64,000 nt of DNA, taken from assembly GCA_008692225.1 (NCBI GenBank), contig VICG01000002.1, forward strand, positions 1,070,001 through 1,134,000, read 5' to 3'. Position 1 is the stretch's first letter; the number at the start of each line of letters is the position of its first letter. The notes under the pieces are model-generated. The model saw only the letters and a program-made list of their open reading frames with translations. It had not been told where the DNA came from and did no database searches. A program made the position numbers and the translations under genes. This document shows positions 36,733 through 47,788 of the stretch, in pieces. Origin of the DNA: Monilinia fructicola. Lineage: Eukaryota; Ascomycota; Leotiomycetes; Helotiales; Sclerotiniaceae.

Positions 36733-37799
36733 ATGGATCAAAGAGAGCTTACTTCACGGGTTTCGGCCCTTCAAAAGGCTATCAATGACAAAGAGCCGGC
36801 ATCAAATGTCATTACCATTATGGAAACCCTGAAGAGAGATGTAAATGCCACGGAAGAACTGCTTAGGGTATGTCTATAACCAGTCACATTCCTAACAAAG
36901 CACCTCAGGGTCTTTGTGTCCCCAAGACAAATCCTCAATCCATCAAACGAATCTTAACATTCTCCAGGCAACCAAGGCAGGAATGGTGGTAGCTAAACAA
37001 CGAGGAAATGCGAACAAAGACATCGCCAAGCTTGCCACCGAAATTGTAACCAAGTGGAAGAAAACAGTCGAAGCCGAAAAAGAAAAGCGCAAAGCAAGCC
37101 TCATGGCAAAATCTGGATCTTCCCCCGCAGTTCGCAGCAACGGCACTTCCTCACCTGCGCCCGCGCCCAGCGCCCCGGCCACCAAAGCATTCAAGGGCGA
37201 TTCCTCGAAGCGCAGATGGGAGACTGATAAGGTCGATACCAAGCGTACGGGTGTTCCAACTCGCGATGCTTGTATTGGTTTGATGTATAATGGTCTCGCT
37301 TTCAAATGCGAAGACCCTCCCACCAATATCATTATCAAGGCGATGGCCGTCGAGCAAGCTGCCTTTGATCATTATGGAGGCGAGTCGAAGGATTACCGAG
37401 AAAAGCTTCGTTCCCTGTTCCAAAACCTTAAGCAAGCATCCAATACAAAATTGCGCAAGAGAGTCATGTCGGGAGATATTGAGCCAGCTCGCTTTGTGGT
37501 CATGACGCATGAGGAACTCAAGTCAGAGGAGATGAAGAAGAAAGACGATGCATTGGAGTTGGAGAACATGAAAAAGGCTCAGGTACCAATGGCAGAGAAG
37601 AGTATCAGTGATGCTTTGACATGTGGAAAGTGTCAGCAAAAGAAGGTCAGCTACTCACAAGCACAGACTCGCAGTGCTGATGAACCTATGACGACATTCT
37701 GTGAGTGTCAAGTTTGCGGTCATCGCTGGAAGGTACGTAGTCCCCTATATAACACGGTTGTTCCGATCGCCCTCTCTAACTCGTCCCTAGTTCTCTTGA
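36733..37799 (+). CDS. Transcription elongation factor S-II (TFIIS)
   Basis: Rescues backtracked RNA polymerase II by stimulating its intrinsic RNA cleavage in the nucleus. Exons 36733-36867, 36968-37732 and 37791-37799 give 302 residues, close to yeast Dst1 (309). The N-terminal domain has the LW-like helices (ELTSRVSALQKAI... ATKAGMVVAKQRGNANKDIAKLATEIVTKWKK), domain II is recognisable by RDACIGLMYNGLAF...REKLRSLFQNLKQ, and the C-terminal zinc ribbon carries [39 protein letters not shown] with the essential DE pair in SADEPMT. The last codons FS and the stop are on a tiny 9-nt third exon. Frame intact. Confidence 0.97.
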
Positions 37800-38203
37800 G
37801 CGAGCAGTACCTGGCAAAAGTTTCTCTTCTCAGTTCGACTTATTATGGATGGTTTGGGGTTTAAGGGGTACATAGGTAAATTTATTGCTTTCAGGGTTTC
37901 AGCATGGAGTTTACACGAAATATCACCTCCAACTCCCTCTGGATTGTGGGCCTGTTTTCCGACGAAAGTTCAGCGAATGAAGCTCGATTGATGTCGGGCA
38001 TGTGATGCACACGGCGCTTTTAGTAGTCCCATCAATTACATCGATACAATAGAATCTCTGGTTCAATCTTTGCTTCTTTCATTCCTGCTCTTCTTTCTAG
38101 TGAGACGTGAAAAATGACACACTATGGACCGCACGCATGGACGCTGCTCCTCATATGCGAAAAGAGTACTCCAGTCACCATGCATGCGCGTGGACTATCT
38201 ACC

Positions 38204-38217
38204 TGTATGTATGTATG

Positions 38218-38251
<34 letters not shown>

Positions 38252-38261
38252 TGTATGTATG

Positions 38262-38292
<31 letters not shown>

Positions 38293-38331
38293 ATATATGT
38301 ATATATGTATGTATGTATGTATATATATATG

Positions 38332-38365
<34 letters not shown>

Positions 38366-38405
38366 TGTATGTATATGTATATATGTATGTATGTATGTAT
38401 ATATG

Positions 38406-38439
<34 letters not shown>

Positions 38440-38478
38440 TGTATATATATATGTATGTATGTATGTATGTATATATAC
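38204..38478 (+). repeat. GTAT tetranucleotide microsatellite
   Basis: A run of about 275 bp of (GTAT)n interrupted by (AT)n variants. Because a 4-bp period is read in all frames, it creates overlapping YMYVCMYV- and THTYIY-type open frames on both strands. Flanked by unique DNA. Confidence 0.95.
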
Positions 38479-38839
38479 ACACAGGTATTCCATCGCAACA
38501 AGCACGATTCACTACACCACGAACGAACAACGCCCCACGAACCAGATCAGAAGTAGTGGAGTCGGGAGCCGGCCAGCGAGCCGAGCCATACCACGACGAT
38601 CGCAACACCAACACCTAGATACAATAGTGAAATCGTACACTCCGAACCGAGCTGAATCAAAGGACGTTTGTTATAAGCACGACTTGCGAGGTTTGGTCTG
38701 GGAGGCGCGCGGGGGGTAGGGGGGGGAGGGGGGTTGAATGGGGCGTTTTGGTATGTATATATAGGTGGGGAGGGGAATTCATGTGTTTGTTGTTTAGTTT
38801 GTTGTTTAGTTAGTTACTTACTTACTTACGTGCTAGATT

Positions 38840-38882
38840 AGGTTAGATTAGGTTATGCAAGGTTAGGTTAGGTTAGGTCAGG
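38840..38882 (+). repeat. GGTTA-type short tandem repeat
   Basis: Repeated GATTA/GGTTA units, imperfect. It resembles but does not match the telomeric TTAGGG unit. Confidence 0.6.
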
Positions 38883-39140
38883 TAGATGTGCTCAGTTCGA
38901 GGATGTCACAATGGTGAATGAATTTGATATGCGCTATTCAATGACGATATGCGATGTATGAGATCGGACGGTGTGGTGGAGAGGTCGTGGGGTCAAATGT
39001 TGGAATGGGTATTGGGTAGGTATTGCTCATAGCTCGTAGCTCATAAGATGAAATCATGAGCGGTAATGCCTTCACGCGGCGGACGTGAGAGAGATGCTGG
39101 GTGGGTGGATCTCTATCTATCTATCTATCTATATCCATCC

Positions 39141-39202
39141 ATTCATGCACCCATCATCCATTCACCTATGCATTCATGCACCCATCATCCATTCACCTAT
39201 GC
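39141..39202 (+). repeat. 31-bp perfect tandem duplication
   Basis: Two adjacent identical 31-bp copies beginning ATTCATGCACCC and ending ACCTATGC, followed by a partial third start (ATTCAT). Confidence 0.85.
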
Positions 39203-39305
39203 ATTCATTCACGGATCCATGCGTCTTTCATCCTGGTATCTCCGCGATAACACATTTCTGCATCAAATCCCCATGTATATGTAAAGTAAATCAAATGGCG
39301 CGTTG

Positions 39306-41752
39306 CTAAGAAATCCAATCCACCCATGCAGAATGCGGCACAAACTCCCGCGTGAAGGCGTATTCGTCAGGCCCGGTGCGGGCAGCGCACGACTCATCTC
39401 CAATCGGGGTATTTTCTCCCGTCGACGCCGCGAACGGGACTGAGGCCTCGCTCTCGCCTTTCCCTGTCCCTTTCCCTGAAGCTTCTCCCTTCGTATCCGT
39501 CATCTCGGTCGCGGTCAACCCTCTCCGGTCTGATTCTGCGTGTTGGGATGTCTTCGTGACTACTGTGTCTCGTTTGGATCCGAGGTCTTTCCCTGCGCTT
39601 GTAGTCTCGTTCTCTGTCCCCCCTATCCCTCTCATCCCTATCTCTGTCCCTATCCCTTTCTCTCTCTCTTTCTCTCTCCTATCACCCCTATCTTCTCGGC
39701 TGCTATGTCTCCGACTACCCCTCCCCTCTCCACTCTCCCTGCCGCTTTCTCCCCCACTCCCTCCACTCACATGATGAGAATGACTACTAACTCGTTCCCC
39801 CCTCATCCCCCCATTCCTCCACATCTCAGCTATATCTCCCAAGTCCCTCCACTTGACGCCCAAAGACCCCCGACTATCACTCCTCACTTTATCCCTCTCT
39901 CTATCCCTCTCTCTCTCCCTCTCCCTCTCCCTCTCCCTCTCCCTCTCTCTCACCAAATCACCCTCCCCCTCCCCATCTCTCTCTTCCTCCTAGCCGCCAA
40001 AAACGGCGCGCTCAATTTCCCATTCAAATCAATATTAGTCGGATACTGACCCCTCCGAAATTTATCCTCAATATCCCTCTGCCTCTCCCTCTCCCGCTCC
40101 CTTTCCCTCGCATCCGAAATCGGCGACGGATTCGTGCTGCCCGGCGCCGTCGACGAGAACGCAAAGGCGCGCGGACCATCAATCCCGGAACTGCGCGTCA
40201 CATAAGCACTTTGCGGGTGTCGCGGGATCCTTCGAGCACCCGGAGCTGTCTGCAACGGGCTCCTGCGACTCTTCGGGGACGGATCATCTTCCGAGTCAGA
40301 AGACAAGCTGGCATCGGTGGAGGAATCCGAGGCATCCGAGACGATGGGGACGCGCCGGGCCTGTCGAGGATGACTATGTCGACGCGGGTGGGCGGGTGTG
40401 CAGGATCCGGAACGGGTGGGTCGTGATGCGGATGGCGGGGGTCGGAGGCGGGGACCGAATGAGAGTGGTGGGGAGGGCCATCTTCCGACGTGGGCGAGCT
40501 CAGATTGGGGAAACTGCGATGGCGCCCGCGGGGTATGCGGGGCGAGTATGGCTCTTCTGGGACGAGGAATTCACGCACGCGATGGGGGGGTGATCGGTTG
40601 AGCGGTGGACGTTGGGGAGGGCGGGATGCTGAGACGTGGGTGTAGGGATAGGTCGAGTGGATCGACGGGGGGTAGATTCGCGAGCAGCGGACTCACGGGC
40701 AGAATGTTCACGGGTGGTGGATTCGCGGGGAGGGGGTTCACGAGTTGAAGATTCCCGAGAAGAAGGTTCCCGAGTAGATGGCTCGAAATAGCCGCTGCGG
40801 GGGTGAGCGTTGGTTGGTGTTGGCTCGGGAACTCTAGGCGAAGGTCGAACGTGAGCGTATGTTGTTTGTGCTTCAGGTCTAGGCGGGAGGTCCGGTGCGG
40901 GAACTTCCTCTTCATCATCTGGCGAAGCTCGTCGACGTAATTTTTCAGCACAGCTCCTGTGCCACTTCTCTATCTCTGGATCGGGTACCAAGGGGAAAGC
41001 CTCCTTGGGTAATTCTGTGGGAAATCTTTCTCCCGTATCAGGATGTTTGATCTCAAAGTCTCGTACTGCGGTTTGGATGAATGATACGTGTTCCTCTGGC
41101 CCCAAAAGCACCTCGATCGACTGCCATCGCACAAATCCCCGTACAGTGAGACATGGGATTGAAGGAGGGGCAAAATCATCTTTCGTAGGGTTCAAAGCAT
41201 GTTGACAACCTATTGAAGCATATATCCAAGATATCGAGGGATGTGTAGTCTCCACAAAAAGAGCTATGTAATGAAACAGACGCTATTAGCAAAACAAGCT
41301 CCCAAACCGCGGATAGACAAGGAAGATGACGGGCATCAAAAACAAGCAAACAAATAAACAAACAACAAGAACATACAATCATAATTTCCACCCACAGCTT
41401 TATAGAAAAGTGCCAACTTCTCCGGCGTTAAGAATTGATCTTCTTTACTTCCCACATTCTCTATCTGCCACCATTGTCAGCAAAACATTCTGAGGGTAAA
41501 GTTGTGGAAATGAACGTTCTTACGATATAATTCGCGATTCCTCTCAATAGCGCATTTAATACAGGTGTCGGACTCTTATTAGCATCAAACAAATATCCAT
41601 AAAATTCCTTCGGTTCTACATTGGGAGTTTTCTCTTGCGGTTGTGGTTGTGTGTTGTGGTTGTGGTTCTGGTCCTGGTTCTGGTTCTGGTTCTGGTTCTG
41701 CTTGCGGTTGCGGTTGTGGTTGTGGTTGTGGTTGTGGTTGCGGTTGGGCCAT
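39306..41752 (-). CDS. DUF7514 domain protein with RE-rich tail, frame-disrupted
   Basis: Fungal protein of unknown function. Exons 41752-41524, 41464-41377 and one long exon from 41263. After a QPQP/EPEP low-complexity start comes the conserved domain: FYGYLFDANKSPTPVLNALLRGIANYI, FLTPEKLALFYKAVGGNYD, HPSISWIYASIGCQHALNPTKDDFAPPSIP, GFVRWQSIEVLLGPEEHV and HPDTGERFP. The tail is Ser/Pro/Arg-rich with RESSTRE-type repeats, then an RERERE stretch and an acidic/Ser C-terminus ending VDWIS. Indels break the exon: in the repeat near 41645-41670, a missing C in the C7 run 40584-40590, near 40378-40396, and around 39955. The exact tail is uncertain, because low-complexity frames can look coding in more than one phase. 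The N-terminal domain call is solid. Confidence 0.75.
39892..39950 (+). repeat. CTCTCC hexamer repeat encoding RERE
   Basis: Near-perfect (CTCCCT)n units. On the minus strand they encode the RERERERE stretch of the DUF7514 protein tail. Confidence 0.8.
41641..41752 (+). repeat. GGTTGT/GGTTCT hexamer repeat
   Basis: Tandem hexamers that on the minus strand read as QP or EP dipeptides at the start of the DUF7514 gene. The other phases read as NHNHNH and similar. Confidence 0.75.
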
Positions 41753-42800
41753 ATTCGAATAGAGATCGGGGAAATCGTATGACCTAGGTTAGACGAAAAA
41801 TATTCAATCAACGATATCTAGAAAAGGTTTATCTTGTCTCTTGTGATTTTGCTTTGGCATCGCATTCGTTTCGTTTGACTGTCCTGTCCGCATCGATAGA
41901 GCGTCTACGCAGAGAATGACGGCAGTTAAGTAGAGGAAGGAATACCAAGTCTGCTTGTGAATCAAGTGGCTAAGCGGTTTTGTGCAACGAGGGAAGATCT
42001 TTTCTCATGAATTGAGCTGTGTAAAATTTCATCACCAGTCATAATCTTTGATAATTGGGCATGAGTTGGCAAATCGTTAGGTATCGGTATCGTAGGCTGA
42101 TTTTGCCGTGATATGGGTCGAATGGATGGGACGAGCGGTGAGGTGGGATGAGAGATGAGATAAGTTGGTACGGAGGACACCTTGTGAGTCTGGGGTAGTA
42201 CAAGGGTTGAGTTGAGAGGGGTTTGGATTGAATGTGATATTGGATATTGGTGATATGGATTGGTGATATTGATTGATGAGAATATGAAAGAGGAAGGGAA
42301 GGGAAGGGAAGGGAAGGGAAGGGAGAGTCTTCAACTTGATCTTGAGGATTATGACCATATATCCATATATCCATATATATGTGTGTATGTACGTACATGA
42401 GTATATATATATATATACATATATATACATGTATATTATAATGATATATTCCCACACCCACCACTCATTACTAGGTACATATATCAATCATATGGTTTTG
42501 CCGGTTTACACACTTTCATATATTCAAGATGGCTGGCATGATCATCATCTCATGAACGGATGGATGGCATGGCATAATTCGTGACTGACATCCCACAGGC
42601 AGCCTTGTAGACCTTCAAAGCCTCTGAGCCTGTCAAATTTAGACGCGTTATATTGAATATCCCTGAAGATGATGATGGTTAGTGGGGTTGCGCGGGGCTG
42701 TACACTGTACAGGTCTCTCATGGCGTCAGAAGACCAGTGGGTCTCTGAATCATGTACGCAGTAAGGCGTTGAGAACTTGAAAGGTTACTATGCTATCCAT
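41753..42800. other. Intergenic with simple repeats
   Basis: Contains a GAAGG repeat (42292-42324), TATATCCA units and a TATATA run (42355-42440). The open frames at 42039-42584 follow these repeats and are not called. No gene recognised. Confidence 0.5.
42292..42324 (+). repeat. GAAGG pentanucleotide repeat
   Basis: About six tandem GAAGG units. Confidence 0.85.
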
Positions 42801-42802
42801 TA

Positions 42803-42860
42803 GGGTTGTATAAATTACATATTTTGGCTGACGAATATATATTCTTATATTATAACGCTT
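42803..42860 (+). repeat. Left terminal inverted repeat (approximate)
   Basis: Starts GGGTTGTATAAATTACA, followed by ATATTTTGGCTGACGAA. It partly matches the inverse of 45312-45371, with several substitutions and small gaps. Its inner edge holds an 11-bp palindrome (42850-42874). Confidence 0.65.
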
Positions 42861-42874
42861 TTTAAGCGTTATAA
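42850..42874. repeat. Inverted repeat TTATAACGCTT
   Basis: An 11-bp perfect stem with a 3-nt TTT loop, ending AAGCGTTATAA, just inside the left TIR. Confidence 0.8.
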
Positions 42875-45311
42875 AAAATATTATGCTAAATATATTATAT
42901 ACGCTATATGCAATCACGTCATTTTTTTTTACCATTTTTATCCAATAAGATTGTTAGAATAAAAGAAAATAAAGTTAAATTTAAGGGATTTTCAAATAAG
43001 AATAAGAATTCGTTTCTATAAAAAATCATTTTGTAACTTTTTGATTATTAAAAACTAATTTTATTAAATTAATCAATTAAATTTATTTATTTTGCTTAAT
43101 ATACTTAAAATTTCTTTTAGATTTTTGATTTTAATCTTTTTTTCTATACTTTAATATTATATCTTTTAATTTTATAACCTTATTTTTTTATATATATTAT
43201 TCGAAATAAACTACAATAAATAGGGTTTAATTTAATAATATTTAATTAATTGTTATTTTAAACGTATTTTTGCTAATAAAGAATTCAAAGTTGATAAAGC
43301 TTAATACAATTATTGTAAAATTATAAAAGCATAAAATACAATTCAATTTCAAGTTTGTTATCTTCTTTATTGTTCTTAATACTTTTTTTGAAAAGCTTAT
43401 TAACCTTATACAAATACAAAAGTAATAGATTTCTTTTAATCCTTTAATTTTACCCTTAAAATTTTTTTCGTTGAAATTATTTTTATTTTTATCATTTATT
43501 TTTTATTTTACAATATTTCTAAATAAAGAGCTTTTTTTTATAAAATAGGATTTAAACCTTTTACTCGTTAAAAGCTTAGTAAAAAGCTTTTTAAATCAAC
43601 TTATTAACGAATAAAGCTACAAATTCAAATAATAGCTAATATAGTTTTACATATATAATTTATTAATAATAGTTTTGTTAATATTATTAATACAAAAGTA
43701 AAGAATATTTCTTTTATAATTAATATTTAATTATATTATTAAAAAAGCATTTTAATTTATAAAGAATCTTAAAACGCTAAATTTACTATAAATTATATTA
43801 TTACTATTACAAAAGAAATTACTAAAGATAATCTTTTTAAATAATATACTTTTTTTTCTAATATATATTCTATTTAAAAAAAGTATTGAAATCTTATAAA
43901 AAATAACTTCGAATTAAAGTATATTTATTTTATTTTTTATAATTCTTATAAGTTATAATTTATTATTAAAGATTTGTTGTTTTTTGATAAAGATTAATAT
44001 AATATTCAGATTGAAATTGAAATTTATACTTTTTTCAAAAATATTAATTTTATTATTGTTTATTTTATAAAATCTTTAAAAGAGCTTTTTTTTCTTTGCT
44101 TTATTATACAATTAAGTTTAAGAAAGGTATATACATTAATTAAAATAATACTTATAAAATAGAATATTTAAATGTATATATTTAATTTTATTTTTTGTAT
44201 TAAAGTGTATTGAAAAAGTATAATAAACATTTAAAATCTAAATACTTTTTATATACTTTTCTTAGTAAAAAGTTATTTTAACAAAAATTAAAAGCTCTTT
44301 AATTAATTTTACAATCTATTTATAATATTCAAAAAATGTTTAAATCTAATAAAACTTAATTTTCAAAGGTTTACTTTTATTAAATCAAAATAAATCAACA
44401 TTTTCAAAATTTAAAAGTTTAAAACATTTCATTATTTTCTTTTGATATTGATTAATATTACTATCGATTAAAAAAAGAAAGTTAGAATAAATATATATAT
44501 TTTTAACTTTAATTTATACATATTGTTATATATATATTGAATCCAAAACATTATAATATTAAACTAGAATAAGTTTTTTAAAAAAAAATAAAATATTATA
44601 TTCGAAAAAAAGTTTAGGAAATTGAATTTATTCGGTTTTTTTTCTTTCGTTATAAATTAAATGAATTTAATTCTATTTATTATTATTAAAAAGCTAAAAG
44701 TATAAAAGCTTTTTAAAAGATTGTAATATATTAATTCTTTTGTTTTTTAGTTTTTTATTTTTTATTTCTTTATTTGTTTATAATCTTTTTATTAATATTG
44801 ATTTATATATAAAAGTATAATACTTTTTTATTTTTAAAATTAACTTTTGATTTATTATATATCACTACAAATAATATTTTTTTTAAATAAGCTTTCTTTT
44901 GTATAAATTTTTTACAAAATAAGCTTTAAAACCGTCTTTCAATTTCTACTATAAATATATTGGTATTTATTTATATAAATATACAAGTATTAAAAGTAGT
45001 TAAAAAGGATTTGAATTATTTGAAACATATATTTAATAGAATAAAGGATAAATTAATACTTAATTTAAAGGATGATACTATTTTCAATAATAATATAGAT
45101 TTTAATATAATTAAAGTAGAAAAAGAATTGAAAGATTAGGAGAATATAGAATTCGAAGCATTTTTTTAATTATTCAATCAAATTCATTTTTTCCTATTCA
45201 AAATATCTTTAATCTCTACTTAAAATACTTTCAATCTTCACCCAAATAAATTAAAAATCCACTTTCAAAATACGCTAATATATATAGACATATATTCGAT
45301 TTAAGCAATAT

Positions 45312-45371
45312 TACGTATTATAACGAAGTTGACAAATATACGTTATGAAAAAGTGTTATAAATAACAACCC
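45312..45371 (-). repeat. Right terminal inverted repeat (approximate)
   Basis: Read on the minus strand it starts GGGTTGTTATTTATAACA and continues with a TATATTTGTCAACTTCG-like stretch, resembling the left end with substitutions and gaps. Contains two TTATAACG-like motifs. Confidence 0.65.
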
Positions 45372-45373
45372 TA

Positions 45374-45746
45374 CTATTCATGGATGTAACTTACTAGGTA
45401 CACTACGTATTACTTCATTCTCTTATAGGCAATTGCGAGTAGAACATTGGGAAGATCACCTGCGAGCTTCTGGAAGGATGTGTGAATCCCAACTATGAGC
45501 TATAAGACCAGGTGGAGGTATTGATGGAAGGATAAATTATTATTAATCATCTATGGGTACCTAAAAGTATGAGAGGGTGGGTATCTTGTATATGTGACTC
45601 CCAGCAAATTCTCCAAATAACAATCCATGTTGGTATCTCCAAACTCCAGACCCAAGTTCGTATGCACGGTGAGTACAGTTTACACGTCATTCCCCAAACC
45701 CTTTGCCCCCAACATTAAAGAAATATAGGAAATCAAATCGTTTTGA
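45374..45746. other. Intergenic, nothing recognised
   Basis: 373 bp between the element and the 3' end of the arrestin-like gene. No motif identified. Confidence 0.5.
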
Positions 45747-47285
45747 TCAGCACCTCGATGGATCAACTTGCCTCCTTGGCTCCTCAGTATATTCGTAGCT
45801 CGGAGGCAATTCCGGGCGTGGCACGGTAAAGCTAGAACGTAGAAAGCTGTTCTCGACCAAGTCTTCTCGTGGTATTTCGATAACCCTGGGTCTGAGATAC
45901 TCATTCGCATCTGCTAGCTCAGCCGCGGCCTCTTCCGCGGTAAGAGAAACCGGTGCAGTTCGATTGCCTTGAGCTGCGATCTGTAATGGAAGACAAATCT
46001 TGACCGAAGACGCTGGAACGCCTGCTCCTGGAGTATGGATGGACAAGGTAAGATCCAGGGAATAGATGCGAGAGACGATGCATGAGTGGAATGTGGGAAT
46101 CCAAGTCTTCGACGACGGCAATGATACCGGGACCAGGATTTCCGCCGTGTAGTAGGCCTTATCCTGCGTCTTCAGCGACATATGAGAGTTATCTGAATAT
46201 TCAGACGAGGTTGACGATATGGTAGAGGCTCTTCGAGACAAATCTGGGTGTGGCAAGTGCTTCACCCATGAGACTTGTTCGACACACCTTGATGAGAGAG
46301 GAACTGAGGTTTGATAAAGTTGTCGAGCCGGTTCGAAGGTCTTAGCTATGCTAGATTTTGAAGAAAGTGACTTCGCTGGTTTGGCCGCATAGAAACTCAA
46401 AGCTTTAATTTTGGTGACTAGCCCACCAAGACGAGGAGGTGGTGAATTAATATCATGAGGTTCGAATTGGAGCTTGACAGTCGCCATTGTTGTGGCTACC
46501 GAGGAACTTCCAGGAGAAGGGAGGACGATGGCTGCAGTTTGGTCCGCTGAAACAGTAATCTTTCCTAATTTTCCAGAGAACACGCCTTTCCTCAGGGATT
46601 TCGTTTTCGACAGTAGATAATCACCCTTATCATCTGCTGAGATACTCATAGGAGGTGCTTCCGCTACCATAGGTATTATTTGGAGTTTCTTGGAGCCCCC
46701 CACAAGAGTAGTCGACTTCTTTGGGAATTCGGCGTGTTTGACGACATTGACATTGATTGAGTATTGGATTTTGCTCATCTCAGGCGCCAAATCATCTAGG
46801 ATCGATGCCTCGCGATCACCCATACTGGGAGGCAATTGCACATGTGCCGTATGAACATGATCAGCATTGGATGGATGTGCGCAAGCCGTTGGGAGGAGTT
46901 GCTCTGGTATGACAAAGTTGAATGGAAAGATATATGTTTTGCCAGCTTCAGCAATTCGTGATTGAGGATAGGTAGTTTCTGGAATTGGCATGATGAGTTT
47001 CAGAAATCGGTGAACGGCTGTTGTCTTGGATGTTGCGCTGGATTGAGATATGTTTTCGACGTATGTTCGAGTTACGCCTTCCAGGGTAATTTGGATCTCA
47101 TCGAATTGTGCATCATGGGGAGCTGTGATTGAGGCCTTGCCGGATAAAGCATCAAATGTAGTATACGTCTTCCCCTCATGATGACCATCTATATGAATCT
47201 CGACATCTGGACGTTTCGTTGGGTTCATTTTCTTCGCATAATTGGCGATTGTGCCAGAGCTAGAGTGTACGCTTGGAGCAGACAT
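45747..47285 (-). CDS. Arrestin-like protein with PY motif
   Basis: Likely an alpha-arrestin-type trafficking adaptor. A single exon of 512 codons; the ATG at 47285 is preferred because the frame upstream of it only has a TTG. Beta-sandwich-like segments include VEIHIDGHHEGKTYTTFDAL, IQITLEGVTRTYVE, KTYIFPFNFVIPEQLLP and IQYSINVNVV. Near the C-terminus ELPPSYEYTEE contains a PPSY motif, the usual docking site for Rsp5/NEDD4-type ubiquitin ligases. A Ser-rich, possibly phosphorylated linker with SLSSKSS lies in the second half. Arrestin assignment rests on these segments and the PY motif. No frame disruption is seen over 1.5 kb. Confidence 0.78.
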   Translation of the reverse strand: MSAPSVHSSSGTIANYAKKMNPTKRPDVEIHIDGHHEGKTYTTFDALSGKASITAPHDAQFDEIQITLEGVTRTYVENISQSSATSKTTAVHRFLKLIMPIPETTYPQSRIAEAGKTYIFPFNFVIPEQLLPTACAHPSNADHVHTAHVQLPPSMGDREASILDDLAPEMSKIQYSINVNVVKHAEFPKKSTTLVGGSKKLQIIPMVAEAPPMSISADDKGDYLLSKTKSLRKGVFSGKLGKITVSADQTAAIVLPSPGSSSVATTMATVKLQFEPHDINSPPPRLGGLVTKIKALSFYAAKPAKSLSSKSSIAKTFEPARQLYQTSVPLSSRCVEQVSWVKHLPHPDLSRRASTISSTSSEYSDNSHMSLKTQDKAYYTAEILVPVSLPSSKTWIPTFHSCIVSRIYSLDLTLSIHTPGAGVPASSVKICLPLQIAAQGNRTAPVSLTAEEAAAELADANEYLRPRVIEIPREDLVENSFLRSSFTVPRPELPPSYEYTEEPRRQVDPSRC

Positions 47286-47731
47286 TTTGAGCAAAGATGC
47301 TCAAAGGGAGAAGCAGGGTAAAATAGAAGAAAGGTCTGATATGGGAAGGGAATGATCTTCAGATAAGTGAGTACTATTGGATAAATGATCATGCGGGGAA
47401 ATATGCGCCCTGAAGTCGTGTGGGTGTAACTTTGATAAGAAAGGAAAGTTATCGATCGAATGCAGGCAAGCAGGAAAGCAGGAATGCAGAGCAGACCAAA
47501 TGAGAGAATCGATCAAGCCGCTTTCGAACTTCCAATCTTTATGATGTTTCTTGATCCTTTTTTTCAAATTCTGGAAACCGGAAAGATGACAACCTACCTT
47601 TATATATATAGATAGGTATGCATGTATATATTTATATATATGCAATATACTTTAAGTACGGAAGACTGTTTTCATGTTCGTTAGCCTTTTTAAAATATGG
47701 ATACTATCCAGTATTGACTGAACCTTGAACA

Positions 47732-47788
47732 TGATGGATGGATGGATGGATGATGGATGATGGATGATGGATGATGGATGGATGGGAT
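47732..47788 (+). repeat. GGAT/GATGGAT tandem repeat
   Basis: Alternating GGAT and GATGGAT units, slightly imperfect. Confidence 0.85.

Larger units (their letters stand above)
37800..39305. other. Repeat-rich intergenic region
   Basis: About 1.5 kb with no gene. It holds the GTAT microsatellite (38204-38478), a GGTTA-type run (38840-38882), a TTAC repeat and a TCTA run, and a 31-bp tandem duplication (39141-39202). Long open frames through the microsatellite are artefacts of the 4-bp period. Confidence 0.6.
42803..45371. mobile_element. AT-rich RIP-degraded TIR transposon (Tc1/mariner/pogo-like remnant)
   Basis: A 2.57-kb block of extreme A+T content, bordered by unique DNA of normal composition. 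The ends are imperfect inverted repeats: the left end starts GGGTTGTATAAATTACA and the right end, read inverted, starts GGGTTGTTATTTATAACA. Both then carry a TATTTTGG...-like stretch and TTATAACG motifs. The element is flanked by TA on each side (42801-42802 and 45372-45373), as expected for a TA target duplication of the Tc1/mariner/pogo group. No intact ORF remains; stops are dense in all frames. Repeat-induced point mutation would account for the loss of G and C. The superfamily is inference from TA flanks and TIR shape only. Confidence 0.72.

Noticed and set aside
38107..38719. Overlapping long ORFs with YMYVCMYV or THTYIY composition on both strands
   Set aside because: They run through the GTAT microsatellite; a 4-bp repeat reads open in every frame. 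No codon structure outside the repeat.
38840..38882. Telomere-like repeat
   Set aside because: The unit is GGTTA/GATTA, not TTAGGG, and the location is internal; treated as a simple repeat.
42803..45371. Centromere or origin
   Set aside because: AT-rich, but clear TIR-like ends and TA flanks fit a transposon remnant better; size is too small for a filamentous fungal centromere.
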